Source: Dama dama (Eukaryota > Chordata > Mammalia > Artiodactyla > Cervidae). Taken from it: a DNA stretch of 64,000 nt. Numbering within the stretch: the first letter of the stretch is position 1; every line of letters starts with the position of its first letter. The stretch lies in the NCBI RefSeq assembly GCF_033118175.1, contig NC_083697.1, positions 28,308,001-28,372,000 on the forward strand, given 5' to 3'. Made by a program: the position numbers and the translations under genes. Below are positions 10,921-46,910 of this stretch, one piece after another. The notes beneath the pieces were generated by a model. It had not been told where the DNA came from. It saw only the letters and a program-made list of their open reading frames with translations, and ran no database searches.

Positions 10921-11944
10921 CTTCTCTCGAATCCACGATCAGGAGGCCCAGGTTTGAACTCCTAGCCGTGAAACACTGGGCGAACCACGTAATCTCTGGT
11001 TTGAAATCAGTGCACTGGCTGCCAGGCCCTGGGTCAGCTCTTAAACACTCTCTTTCACCGCTGCCCTCCACCCCTCTCTTTGTCCCCCGCCTCTGCATGA
11101 CTGCAATTTCTATCGAAGGAAACCGCCCGCTCAGTCCCTCCCCAGGCCTGCTCTCCAGTGAGCTTTGCAGAATGCACATCTGGTCATGTCGTGCTCTCAA
11201 ATCCTCCAGCACCGATTACCCCACAGGAGTAACTAGCCCTCAGCGTGGAGAGCTGGGACAAAGGTTGGAGGCTTTAAAGTGCAGGCGAGTTACCGCAAAA
11301 AGACGAGAGCAGGGATAAGTTCCGAAAGAAATGATTGGATGCACTCTTTATCAGACAGGTAAGGAGCAGACTGGGAAGATTATTTTGTGCATGTGCTATT
11401 TGTTAGCTCACTCAACACCCAACTCGCCTCCCCCGACCCCTACCCTTTTCACTTTATAAAGACTGGAAAGTAAAACTCAAATTCTTAGCCCCTGCTGCTG
11501 AAGCTGGCCAACAAAACATGGGCTGGAATTTCAGAGGAGCGCTCCCTTCCGAAATAGAGAAGCAAGGTCTCTGAAAGACTTCTGGCTTGTGCTCCTTTCC
11601 TTCTTTTTTGCCTGGAATGCAGATGCGATGTCTTGGGAGAAAGCAGCCATTTTGTGCCTTGTTGTGCAGTCAGAGGCACACACTAAGAACTGCAGGGTGA
11701 GAGAGAGGACTTGGTTCCTTGCAGACAGCCTCATCTGATTAGCACTTGACTCTTCACTACCTGTAACCTCGTCACTAGCCTTTCCTGTCACCCTGCGATC
11801 TCTTACAGTCCAAGAATTGACCAGGTATCTTCTGTACATCATATTTCCCCTATGTCAGACTTCCTCAGTCCTCTCTTTTAAAAATCACCGTTTGTGTCTA
11901 TTGAAGTGTTACTGCTGAATGCTCAAACTTTAATCAGCAGCACT

Positions 11945-12095
11945 GTGGGGTAGGATGTTCACATACGGAAGAGTCAGGAGGCCTGACAGTCCCGGCTTTA
12001 CCGTTGACCAGCTCTGTGACCTTGAGCAGGTCAAATCAGTTCCCTCAGATGTAAAAGGGGGGTTTGGACAGGATCTGACTTTCCAACTCTTATTT
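11945..12095 (+). repeat. MIR-like old SINE
   Basis: gaccagctctgtgaccttga gcaggtcaaatcagttccct is a recognisable MIR core in sense orientation. Confidence 0.6.
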
Positions 12096-12351
12096 TTCAA
12101 TGACTCTCATAGGCCAACTGTGAAATCTTCCCAAGAGACCTGGACAGACCACAGATGATTGATAGTACAGACCCCAAGAAAAGTGTACAAGGGAGGAAGC
12201 AAGAAGCAGTCCCAAGTAGGGAGGACCCACGCAGTGTTTGCAGGGAGGGGCAGAGGGGAGGACGGTGGTGGGCTGTATCAGCAGCAGAGGCTGAAACCGC
12301 CCTGAGGATGGCTTGAAGTCTGATGTCTGTCTGTCATCAGCTACCGCTTCA

Positions 12352-12560
12352 GTGTGTGTTAGTGGCTCAGTCATGTCCGACTCTGCGACCCCATGGACTG
12401 CAGCCAGCCCTCCAGCTTCCGCTGTCTGTGGGATTTTCCAGGCAAGGATACTGGAGTGGCTTGCCATTCCCTTCTCCAGGGGATCTTCCTGACCCAGGGA
12501 TCAAACCTGTGTCTCCTGCACTGCACGCAGATTCTCTACTGACTGAGCTACCAGGGCTTT
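12352..12560 (-). mobile_element. Bov-tA SINE (antisense)
   Basis: Full-length pattern in antisense, from gtggctcagtcatgtccgac to the tRNA-related end gattctctactgactgagct. It ends about 210 bases before the first BDH2 coding exon. Confidence 0.9.
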
Positions 12561-12781
12561 GCTAAATGTTTTTATATGCAAAGCTAGGTATTTAGGGTAA
12601 GCATTCTTGGAGATCGATGGGGATATTCTCAGGTGGTGGGGATATTTGACACAGGTGTGTATCTTCAGGTTCTTAAAGGAGTCGGTTGAACCATTCCTTC
12701 TAAATGTTACTGCACGAGGCCATGGGCTACTGTGTAAGCCATTAAATACACATGTCTGTAGATTAAACTGCAGGTTCCAGG

Positions 12782-36787
<24,006 letters not shown>

Positions 36788-37090
36788 TTTCAGTCTCCTT
36801 GCCGGGAAGGCAGGCCCTTCCTGTCCACGGTGAACCTGCTTCAGAAGAAAACTCACCCATCTTCTCTTTCCAATTAACTGCAAATTAATGAAAACGAGAC
36901 CTTTTGATGATGTCATTGTTCACAAGAATCTGAGTCTTTAAATACATTAATCTCTTTCCATTCTGTTCTGAAATCATTGTAGATTGGTGAGATAATGAAC
37001 TCACTGTAAAAAAGAGTATTTTAAGAATAAGCCTCAGTTTGTAAACATGTAAAAATTAAAATGTGAATATGAAGGAAAAAAGTTTGGTTT
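36788..37090 (+). other. BDH2: BDH2 3' UTR
   Basis: AT-rich sequence after the stop. The best poly(A) signal is the variant ATTAAA at 37055-37060, followed by a T-rich stretch from about 37082. No AATAAA occurs in this span. A small hairpin (stem 36804-36810 with 36816-36822, loop CAGGC) lies 17 bases after the stop. Confidence 0.65.
37055..37060 (+). terminator. BDH2: BDH2 candidate poly(A) signal ATTAAA
   Basis: Common variant hexamer, followed about 25 bases later by a T-rich element (agtttggttttttttt). Confidence 0.5.
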
Positions 37091-39236
37091 TTTTTTTTTA
37101 AACGGTATTCGTTTCTACTTTATTTCTATTTCCCAACATTCAGATATTTTTGTACAGTTCCGCATTGATCTATATGTGGGTACTCATTTTAAAATTTTAC
37201 ACCATTATAAATGAACACGAAAGGTATAAAGGAGTTTGGCCTCAGTAACCAACACTTAAAGGGTTTTAGGTTCAGGACTACATATTGTTGATCTGTTATG
37301 TAAAAGAAAAATAATCATAGGTATTTATACTTAATGGTTGCCATCACTTTTCTTAGTACTTTTTTTAGTCTAACTAAAAAATCTTTATTAAAAAAAAGCA
37401 ATATTTGACATGGGCATAATAAACATATAGTTAACTAATTTACAGTATTTCTATTTTGGGGGATATTTTTTAGATTAAATATAGATTTCCTCACCAAATT
37501 CTGACATAGCAGATAAGAGAACATGAAACTTAGAAATAGTTTATGGATGAATAAATAGAAATAAATTATATAACAAGAAACAAAACTAAAGAAAATAAAC
37601 GTTTCAATATAAATCCATAGAAAATAATTCCATAACATACTATTAGGGAGAAGTTTTTTCTTGTTCTTTTAGTTTTAGAGTTTTATGTTTGTACTTTATT
37701 TGTTGTTAGCTCAGAAGACCAAATGATATGTATGATGCACCTATAGATCTCAGTAAATGAGCAGTGATTCTTAATCTTTTGTCTTATAACTGTAAATATT
37801 AACAAGGAAAATTTTGAAATGGACAATAACAGGTTAAATAAAGGTTAAAATTGTATATATGAAGCAGAACATGCAGTTGATGAGGGTGAGTTAAACCTGA
37901 AAGCAAAGGATATTTTGACTAGCATGCCTGAAGAATCCACTGATTATAAGATTTGCTTTAGGGGTCTAGTCCAGGTATTCCACTACTGGAGCACATATAG
38001 CTTGGTTTTTTACCTAGACCCCAGGTCATCCAATTTATCTTCAATTTTAGTTTTCTGCTTTGTAAAATTACAGAATTGAGCCAAATGACTTGGGTTTCTT
38101 TTGATGTAATGTAATCAGAATGTTATAACTTATTATCAAGTGAAGTAATGGAACACTGAAGCTTTTAAGTATGTTATGAACTATCTACTTAATGCTCTGA
38201 GTCAGTATACATTATATGTAAGCTATGAAAACATGAATTCTAAATAAATACATGATGAATACTACAAAATGGATTCTAAATATTAACAAATGCTCCCTCA
38301 GACTTTGTTTTCCCAGAGATAACTATAAGCATGCATGCCTACTCAGTTATTAAGTCCTGTCGGATTCTTTGTGACCCCATGGACTGCAGCCTGCCAGGCT
38401 CCTCTGTTCATGGGATTTCCCGGGCAAGAACACTGGAGTGGTTGCCAGTCCCTCCTCTAGGGGATCCCCCGGACCCAGGGATCGAACCTGTGTCTCCTGC
38501 ATTGCAGGCAGATTCTTTACCACTGCACCACCAGGGAAACTCACAACTGTAAACTATAGAACATTATAAACAATAGAAAAGCAAAAACCAGCCCCAAAAT
38601 TCAATGTTCTCCAAAGCTGTGCTAATCAAATTGGGTGATACATCAATGATCATGCGATTGAAAGAAAAGGAAAAATATATTTCATTCCTATGCTAAGAGG
38701 AAGCTGGGTGTCACAGGAAACTTTTGCAAGGTTTCAGAGAGTAAGAGTTCATTTAGGAATATAGTCACTTTAGATGTCTATTAGATGGAATCTAGGTTCA
38801 TCCTTCTCTCCATAAATGAGGGCCTAAGAAAGAAGCATGAATGGTTTCTGGCTGTTGGAGACTAAAATTGGCCGTTGCTTAAAGGAGTGAAAAACGGGTA
38901 AGACAATTTTATTTCTGAAAGAAATAAAAATTACTCTGAAAGGGGCACCGGCGCATATACACACAATTAGGTGGAAGAGAAGGGGAAGGAAAATATAGAG
39001 GAAAGGAAGACACGGAAATAGAAGGCAGAATTAAATGGATGTTGATTTGGAACGTAAAAATCTGAAACAACACAGCAAGAAGGGCAAATGTTGAAGAAGC
39101 CATAAAAGGGAGAGGACAAGTCTTTCATCCACTTAATCGGTCATCTGAACAGAGGTTCACCCGCCCCACCTGAGAAGACACTTCTAAACAACACAACTAA
39201 AAAGGTGGAGTGAAAATCCAGAATGTAGATGGGAAT
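37091..39236. other. BDH2-SLC9B2 intergenic gap
   Basis: About 2.1 kb between the BDH2 poly(A) region and the SLC9B2 CpG island. AT-rich; the only element recognised is the antisense Bov-tA at 38330-38541. Confidence 0.7.
38330..38541 (-). mobile_element. Bov-tA SINE (antisense)
   Basis: tattaagtcctgtcggattc to ttgcaggcagattctttacc and caccagggaaac. Confidence 0.9.
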
Positions 39237-39880
39237 GCTAAGCCAGCTATCGGTTGCGCAGGCCGCACTGCCGACTCTGCGGCGGCAGCGCTGCGCGTCC
39301 TCCGCCGGGAGCTCGTCATCGCCGGGGTCGGCGCACGCTGGGCCGCCAACCCGCGGCCTCCCAGGGAGACAGCGGCTGCCCGGTCCCCAGGGGCCAGCGA
39401 GGCCGCCACCCGCGCGGCACCGCTCCAGGGTCCCGGGGTGTGGACTTGCGATTCTCCGGGCCCAGAGCCAAGCCGTGCATCCGCGCCCTGCGGCCCCAGG
39501 CCCGCGGAGGACGCTGGAGTGGCCGCCGTGCGGGCTCCCTGCGGGGTCCACCCAGCCGGCGCCCGGCCTCCTTCCCGGGACCGCCCTCGCCGCGGGCGGG
39601 GCGGGGTGGGGCCGCGCAGCCCCGTTATCTTAAATAACTGCAGCCTCGGCGCCGGTGTGGCGATGCGCCAGCAGGAAACTCGCTCCACCTGGCTTCCCCG
39701 CAGACCTGCGAGCCCCTTTTCTAATCTACCGGGCTGAGCCGGGTGCCGGATCCTGAGAGCGCGAGGTGAGTACCCCCTGGAGGGCAGTGAGTGTAAATTA
39801 AAGCGGCGCCGCGGCTGCAGCTTTGTGCGGGGCCGGACGCGGAGAGCGAACGCCCGGCACCTTCTGGTTGTACACGGCGT
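39237..39880. promoter_or_regulatory. SLC9B2: CpG-island promoter of SLC9B2
   Basis: Dense CpG block (ctctgcggcggcagcgctgc, gccgccgtgcgggctccctg, ccctcgccgcgggcggggcg) in AT-rich surroundings. It ends with a good donor (gcgag|gtgagt). The gene order and distance to the first coding exon (about 14 kb) make it the likely SLC9B2 promoter. The long open frames on both strands here (up to 175 codons) come from the scarcity of stop codons in GC-rich DNA. Confidence 0.8.
39640..39765 (+). other. SLC9B2: candidate SLC9B2 non-coding exon 1 (3' border)
   Basis: The 3' border is set by the consensus donor gtgagt at 39766. The start is only a guess inside the CpG island. It contains no credible SLC9B2 coding sequence. 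Confidence 0.5.
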
Positions 39881-39962
39881 GGAGGCTGGTTGGCTGGCTG
39901 GTTGTGTGTGTCTGTCTACCGTTGTTGTTACTGGAGTAAGTTTTTCTTGTTTTTGTTCTCAG

Positions 39963-40250
39963 ATCCACCAGACGTTGTTGGGGGTGCTAACCTAGGTTAG
40001 CCAGCACCCCTGATGTGCTGAGACTAATCAGATCCTGCTGATTGGGGAATATAAATAAGCCCCTGCTCAGAACTCACGCTGAGTCGGTGGCTGTATTTTA
40101 CTTATCAGGCATCAGCTTCTTATGGCATCCTTGTAATCTCACCCTGGACTCTGGTGTATTTTGTTGCCCCAAAAGACTCATAATGGGAAGACACCACTAA
40201 CTTTAGCATCCCATCGAGAAATCCAAGACACCAGTGGACAGAGACAGCAG
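39963..40250 (+). other. LTR-like block or alternative first exon of SLC9B2
   Basis: Contains an imperfect palindrome (39981-40010), an inverted CCAAT box (ATTGG, 40041) and TATAAATA (40050-40057) in promoter-like order. The left border reads ttgttctcag (acceptor-like) and the right border reads gacagcag|gtacc (donor-like). It could be a solitary LTR, an alternative promoter/exon, or both. No viral coding sequence is present. Confidence 0.35.
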
Positions 40251-41691
40251 GTACCTTGTTTAGCGAGATCTACATCTGTTTCTTCTGAAAAACGAAAACC
40301 CCCTTGCCTCTGTAGCGGGCCCGCCTCCTGATACTATTGCTGCTATCCTGTAGCTCATGAAATTCCGGTTTACTGTTTTTATTAGTGAGTCAATAGTAAA
40401 ACATTTCAATTCAGCAAATGCCTGTGCATCTTCTCTGGGCCAGGCAGACCTGGGGACAGGAGATACAAATATGAATTAAATACAGTCTCTCCCATTCAGC
40501 AGCTCAAAATCCAATGGGTCAGAATATACCTAACAAGTAAATTAGGTAGTGTGATTTACCCTGTACCTAATGATGTAAATAAAATGACCCGTTCACATAT
40601 TTTTTAGCGTGAGGTCTTTAGAATTACAGCCCTACTGACTAGATTTTTGCTTTTGGGGGCTTTCCATAGAAGGTATGATGGGGACAAGTCAGCGGTGGGG
40701 CCCTGATTCCTGGGGCCGACACGGAAAGCTGCTGTGCTGGGAATGGCAGTTTGGCACTCACATTCATTCCTACCTGCTGCTAGCATTCCTTCCTGAGCAG
40801 GAGAAACTGGAAAGCTGAAAACATTTCTCAGACTCCGGTCCATTTAGAGTTCTGGATGTGAATTAGACTTCTGGATGGTTTGTCTGAGATCTCAGAGGCA
40901 GAGATGAGACAGACAGTCTCCCTGATATTTTTTTGGCTCTTTTCTGTTGGCACGGAAGGTGCAGGAGATGCCAGTGTGTGTGGGGAGGGACTTAGAGTAA
41001 CCAGTCTCAGCATGCCATATTGAATCGTCAGCTTTCTGGCTATCAGGAGGCAGCGCAGGGAGGTAGAGAACAGATTCTGAGTTCCTGGCCCAGATAAGCT
41101 TCCAGATCCCAGCTTCTCAGGGTCAGAGCTGCAGTATGTTCTTGAACTCCAAGGTTGCTCCCAATTGTGCCAAAAATAGTATATTCCCCAGTGCCTCATC
41201 CACTGGTGTTCTAGAAGTTACTCCTGGAGGCCCAGCCAAGACCCTTTCAACAATCTCCAGCCTTTCGCCAAGTCACCTAATTCTTTCTATAAAATCTCTT
41301 TTGGCTTAAAATACTTGGCATGGTTTCTGTTTTCCGCTCAACCCTGCATAATATGTTTACTATGTAGCCTCCAAAAGTCAGCTGAACCTAATCTCTTCAG
41401 TTTCTTTAGATGGGGAATGAAACCACGAGATGAGATCGGGGGCTGACAGTGATTTGAATGCCTTCAGTTGGATCCCGTTCTCTCTCGTTTCTATAGAACC
41501 CCACATTCGAGTTGGCCCCTCAAGGAATTTGAGTTTGTTACTCATAGAATAGACTATCTCTGAAGTCTCTTGTTTGACAAGTATAAGGGAAAACATTTCT
41601 TCATTTAAAAGAGTCTCAGAGTATGTTATATAACAAGAGATTGCTCACTATCTGGTTCATTAGTTCTGGTTTTTTGTTTGTTTCTTTATAC

Positions 41692-41882
41692 GAAGATTAT
41701 TTTATTTTATACTTATTTATTAGACTGTGCCAGGTCTTAGTTGAGACACGCTGGATCTTTAGTTGCAGTATGCTAACTCCTAATTGCTGCATGTGGGGTA
41801 TAGTTCCCTGATCAGGTACCAAAGCTAGGCCCCTTATAGTGGGAGCGTGTGGAGTCAGCCATCCGACCACCAGGGAAGTCCC
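41692..41882 (-). mobile_element. CHR-type SINE (antisense)
   Basis: tgtgccaggtcttagttgag, ctaattgctgcatgtggggt, accaccagggaagtccc. Confidence 0.7.
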
Positions 41883-42150
41883 CGCTAGTCCTGTTAATAA
41901 TTGGGAGACCACTGGTCCTTGCTTGGCACACAAACCCTAATGATAAAATAGATTTTTCCTCTGGGGGAAAAGAATTTACATCTCTCATCACATAAAGCGT
42001 AGGAGCATGGTGTGCAGGGAGATGGAGCTACCTGTATATGCACTTGCGTAATGAGCTAGCATTCTTTGTAGTCATGGGTGATGAATGCTAAGGAGAGTGC
42101 AATTGTGATGAGTTCTGAAGAGTTTTTAACAGCCTTATAGAGAGCTGTTA

Positions 42151-42367
42151 GGGCTTCCTAGGTGGTGCTAGTGGTAAAGAACCCACCTGCCAAAGCAGGA
42201 GAGGTAAGAGACTTGGGTTCGATCCCTGGGTCTAGAAGATCCCCTGGAGGAAGGCATGACAACTCACTCCAGTATTCTTGCTTAGAAAATCCCATGGACA
42301 GAGGAGCCTGGCAGGCTACAGTCCATAGGGTCATAAAGAGTCAAACAAGACTGAAACGACTTAGCAC
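42151..42367 (+). mobile_element. Bov-tA SINE
   Basis: gggcttcctaggtggtgcta to aagagtcaaacaagactgaa; SLC9B2 intron 1. Confidence 0.9.
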
Positions 42368-42433
42368 GCATGTGTGCATAAAGCTATTAAGTATATCTGG
42401 CCAATATAAATGAAAACTCTTTGTGGTTTTTTT

Positions 42434-43537
42434 CAGTTCAGTTCAGTTCAGTTGCTCAGGTGTGTCCGACTCTTTGTGACCCCATGAATCGCAGCATGCC
42501 AGGCCTCCCTGTCCATCACCAACTCCCGGAGCTTACTCAAACTCATGCCCATCGTGTCGGTGATGCCATCCAGCCATCTCATCCTCTGTCGTCCCCTTCT
42601 CCTCCTGCCCCCAATCCCTCCCAGCATCAGGGTCTTTTCCAGTGAGTCAACTCTTTGCATGAGGTGGCCAAAGTATTGGAGTTTCAGCTTTAACATCAGT
42701 CCTTCCAATGAACACCCAGGACTGATCTCCTTTAGGATGGACTGGTTGGATCTCCTTGCAGTCCAACAGACTCTCAAGAGTCTTCTCCAACACCACAGTT
42801 CAAAAGCATCAAATTTTCAGCGCTCAGCTTTCTTCACAGTCTAACTCTCACATCCATCCATGACCACTGGAAAAACCATAGCCTTGACCAGATGGACCTT
42901 TGTCGGCAAAGTAATGTCTCTGCTTTTTAACATGCTATCTAGGTTGGTCATAACTTTCCTTCCAAGGAGTAAGCATCTTTTAATTTCATGGCTGCAATCA
43001 CCATCTGCAGTGATTTTGGAGCCCAAAAAATAAAGTCTGACACTGTTTCCACTGTCTCCCCATCTATTTCCCATGAGGTGATGGGACTAGATGCCATGAT
43101 CTTAGTTTTCTGAATGTTAAGCTTTAAGCCAACTTTTTCACTCTCCTCTTTCACTTTCATCAAGAGGCTTTTCAGTTCCTCTTCACTCTCTGCCATAAGG
43201 GTGGTGTCATCTGCATATCTGAGGTTATTGATATTTCTCCCAGCAATCTTGATTCCAGCTTGTGGTTCTTCCAGCCCATCGTTTCTCATGATGTACTCTG
43301 CATATAAGTTAAATAAGCAGGGTGACAATATACAGCCTTGATGTACTCCTTTTCCTATTTGGAACCAGTCTGTTGTTCCATGTCCAGTTCTAACTGTTGC
43401 TTCCTGACCTGCATTCAGGTTTCTCAAGAGGCAGGTCAGGTGGTCTGATATTCCTATCTCTTTCAGAATTTTCCACAGTTTATTGTGATCCACACAGTCG
43501 AAGGCTTTGGCATAGTCTATAAAGCAGAAATAGATGT
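42434..43537 (-). mobile_element. BovB LINE, 5'-truncated (antisense)
   Basis: Begins with the 3' tail (cagttcagttcagttcagtt). On the minus strand it reads NIYFCFIDYAKAFDCVDHNK, CLLRNLNAGQEATVRTGHGT, NNLRYADDTTLMAESEEELK and on to LDGITDTMGMSLSKLRELVM, but frames change between 42448-42777, 42841-43074 and 42948-43562. The catalytic YADD is kept. No endonuclease part. About 36 GC-rich bases of unknown source follow the 5' end before a T-run. Confidence 0.93.
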
Positions 43538-43769
43538 TGCGACCGAGAGCGCCAGGCTGCAACAGCGCAGAAGCGTAGTTTTTTTTAGGAATCTATTAAT
43601 GTTTCTGTAGTTCACAAGGAGGAATGAAAGGTGTGAATTTACTAGTGTCTCTTATCTATGTTCTTCATCACAGCACATGTGTGCAGCTTTCTCAAGGAAA
43701 ATCTTATAAAAGAAAGATAAAGTACTGGGGGAATTTGGGGGGACTCCATGATGTACTTAGTACTGGTTT

Positions 43770-43930
43770 AAAATTTTCTGTGACATAGGCATTGTCACCA
43801 TTTTGCAGATGAAGAAAATGATCCAGATTGACTGAGTAACTACCTAAATAGCCCAATTAGGAGGATTCACTAATTCACACAAGGATTCACATTCAGGGTT
43901 TTCATGTCCATTTTCCTCTGACCACTCCAT
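43770..43930 (-). repeat. MIR-like old SINE
   Basis: attgtcaccattttgcagat gaagaaaatgatccag is the antisense MIR pattern. Confidence 0.5.
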
Positions 43931-45593
43931 ATTTTGCATATTATGCTCATTATGCTCTCATTGGCATTGGTATGCACAAACTTCCCTATATGTATTTTTC
44001 TTTTCACCCCTTATCCTTTAATCATGTGTTTTCTCTGCCTGTGATGGTCTTTATTTTCTTTATGAGATTAAGTCATTTTTCAAGGCTGATTCAGGTATGA
44101 GCCAAGCAAGGCAGTATCTCCTCTCCCCTGTTTAACTCTATGCCTGCACTTCTTACATTATAATTAAATGACCTTACGGTGGCACTCACTGCTATAACAG
44201 ATAATCTCCAAAACCTCAGTAACTTAACACAGTAGAAACTTAATTCTTACTCATATAAAATCTAACCAGGTGTTCAGCTGGTGGCATTCTACTCAGTGAT
44301 TTCAGGAACCCTCACTCTTTTTATATTATGGTTTTGCCATCCCCTAAGGCCTTGGAGTCCTTAGTTTCTAGGAAATGAACAGGAAAAGAGAGAACACGTG
44401 GAGGATTACATGGGAAATTTCTTACAGCAATGGAAGTACAATACATCATTGATGCCCATATCCCCCTGCCAGACTCGGGGACTTGGCAAACTGGCCTGCA
44501 AGGGAGGCTGGGAAATGCCAGCTATCTGTGTGCCCAGGCAGCAGAGGAAACAGGTCTGGTGAGCACATAGCAATCTTTGTCCCTTTCTTAAGAAGAAGAG
44601 ACTGCATCTAAGTCATCTTTATATCTCTGTGCGTTACACACCATAGAGACCCAGTCAAAGTCTGATGAACTTCAGTGATTGTGAAAAGATGGGGTTGCTT
44701 TTCCTGTGTGCCTAAAATCAGAACTTAACACACTCCGTGATGGTTGCCTAGGAAAGGAACTGTCATTCTCTGACTAGGTAGCAGCCTTTGAGTATAGGAA
44801 CAATTTACATTTCAAATCCTCAACACAAGGGCTGGAACATAATAAGAGTTTAATAAATGTTTATTGAATGAATGAATGAGTCCTCAGGGATAAAAAGGGA
44901 CAGAGTTAGTCTATGTGAAGTTAGGAAATACTGATCGGGAAGGTGGCATTTGAGTTGTGAGAATGACTAGTAGAATTTTACCAAATAGAGAAAGTAAAAT
45001 ATGAAACTTTAGACGATGAAACTTTAAACTTAGCGATGGTAGTGGCATTTTTGTTGCTCTTGTTTTATTTACTTCATGAGTAGTTTAGAAAACAATCAAA
45101 TGTTTATAAACCTAACTTTTTAAAATTCAGTATTCAAATATTACAACTAAACTTCAGGGATAGGACAGAAAAAATATATATAAAATGACAAGCTGTGTAA
45201 TCTCTAATGACAAAAAAAAATGGTGCTAAAAAACTTGGCTCTGATTTTTAGCTATTGAAATGTAGTTTTCTAGATATTTGTTGAGAAATTTCAATAATAC
45301 AAAGGCAGTGCTTGTCTATTCATCCTCTATGAAGATCAGGAAGGTAGGGAGACACGTATAGGCCAAAGGTTCCCCATCACTGCTCCTTTCCTGAGCTTCT
45401 CAAAGCTGGCTCTGCAACAGTCGCCTGTTGTATTGGTTAGGATGCTTTGGGCTAAGTAACAGGATATTCAGCCAAAGCTGTCTTCAAAAATACCAGCTTC
45501 TTTTCTCATATGATGAGATATATGAAGGTGAGTGGATCCAGGGTTTGTAGCACATTGATATCAGGGTCCAGGTTGCTTTCTATGAGCTCTGTC

Positions 45594-46910
45594 AGTTCAG
45601 TTCAGTTGCTCAGTCATGTCCAACTCTTTGCGACCCCATGGATCGCAGCACATCAGACTTCCCTGTCCATCACCAACTATCGGAGTTTGCTCAAACTCAT
45701 GTCCTTCAAGTGGGTAATGCCAGCCAACCATCTCATCCTCTGTCGTCCCCTTCTCCTCCCACCTTCAATCTTTCCCAGCATTAGGGTCTTTACCAATGAC
45801 TCAGTTCTTCACAGCAGGTGGCCAAAGTGTTGGAGCTTCAGCTTCAACATCAGTCCTTCCAATGAATATTCAGGAATGATTTCTTTTAGGATGGACTGGT
45901 TGGATCTCCTTTCTGTCCAAGAGACTCTCAAGAGTCTTCTCCAACACCACAGTTCAAAAGCATCAGTTCTTTGGCATTCAGCTTTCTTTATGGTCCAGCT
46001 CTCACATCTGCACATGACTACTGGAAAAACCATAGCTTTGACTAGACAGACCTTTGTTGGTAAAGTAATGTCTCTGCTTTTTAATATGCTGTCTAGGTTT
46101 GTCGTAGCTTTTCTTCCAAGGAGCAAGAGTCTATTAGTTTCATGGCTGCAGTCACCATCTGCAGTGATTTTGGAGCCCCAAAATTAAGTCTGTCAGTGTT
46201 TCCATTGTTTCCCCATCTATTTGCCATGAAGTGATGGGACTGGATGCCATGATCTTAGTTTTCCGAATGTTGAGTTTTAAGTCAGCTTTTTCACTCTCCT
46301 CTTTCACTTTCATCAAGAGGCTTTTTAGTTCATCTTCACTTTCTGCCATAAGGGTGGTGTCATCTGCATATCTGAGGTTATTGATATTTCTCCTGGCAGC
46401 CTTGATTCCAGCTTGTGCTTCATCCAGTCCAGCATTTCTCATGACATACTCTGCCATATAAGTTAAATAAACAGGGTGACAATGTGTAGCCTTGACTACT
46501 CCTTTCCCAATTTGGAACCAGTCCGTTGTTACATGTCTGGTTAATTGTTGCCTTTTGACCTGCATACAGATTTCTCAAAAGGCAGGTAAGGTGGTCTGGT
46601 ATTCCCATCTCTTTAAGAATTTCCCACAGTATGTTGTGACCTGCACAGTCAAAGGCTTTAGCAAAGTCAATAAAGCAGAAATAGATGTTTTCTGGAATCT
46701 CTTGCTTTTTCTGTGATCCAATAGATGTTGGCAATTTGATCTCTGGTTCTTCTGCCTTTTCTAAGTCCAACTTGGACATCTGGAAGTTCTTGGAGAATTT
46801 TGAGCATTACTTTGCTAGCATGTGAGATGAGTGCAATTGTGTGGTAGTTTGAACATTCTTTGGGATTGGAATGAAAACTAACCTTTTCCAGTCCTATGGC
46901 CACTGCTGAA
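45594..46910 (-). mobile_element. BovB LINE, longest copy, 5'-truncated (antisense)
   Basis: 3' tail at 45594. The minus strand reads back to AIGLEKVSFHSNPKECSNYH and LISHASKVMLKILQELPDVQ, then the palm with NNLRYADDTTLMAESEDELK, and on to LRVSWTERRSNQSILKEI. It is broken into frames 46667-46903, 46420-46779, 46152-46565 and 45809-46126 by indels, so it is inactive. It enters an older repeat whose left part runs from about 45430. Confidence 0.93.

Noticed and set aside
10518..11318. 266-codon open frame on the + strand
   Set aside because: GC-rich composition with competing frames on both strands and low-complexity residue content; no recognised domain. More likely promoter or intron sequence.
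37745..37780. CAGTGA at about 37758 as an iron-responsive element
   Set aside because: The flanking five bases on each side pair poorly, and the site lies about 700 bases beyond the likely BDH2 poly(A) signal.
39141..39737. Long open frames on both strands (up to 175 codons)
   Set aside because: They overlap in several frames inside a CpG island, where stop codons are rare. None resembles a known protein and none has matching splice context.
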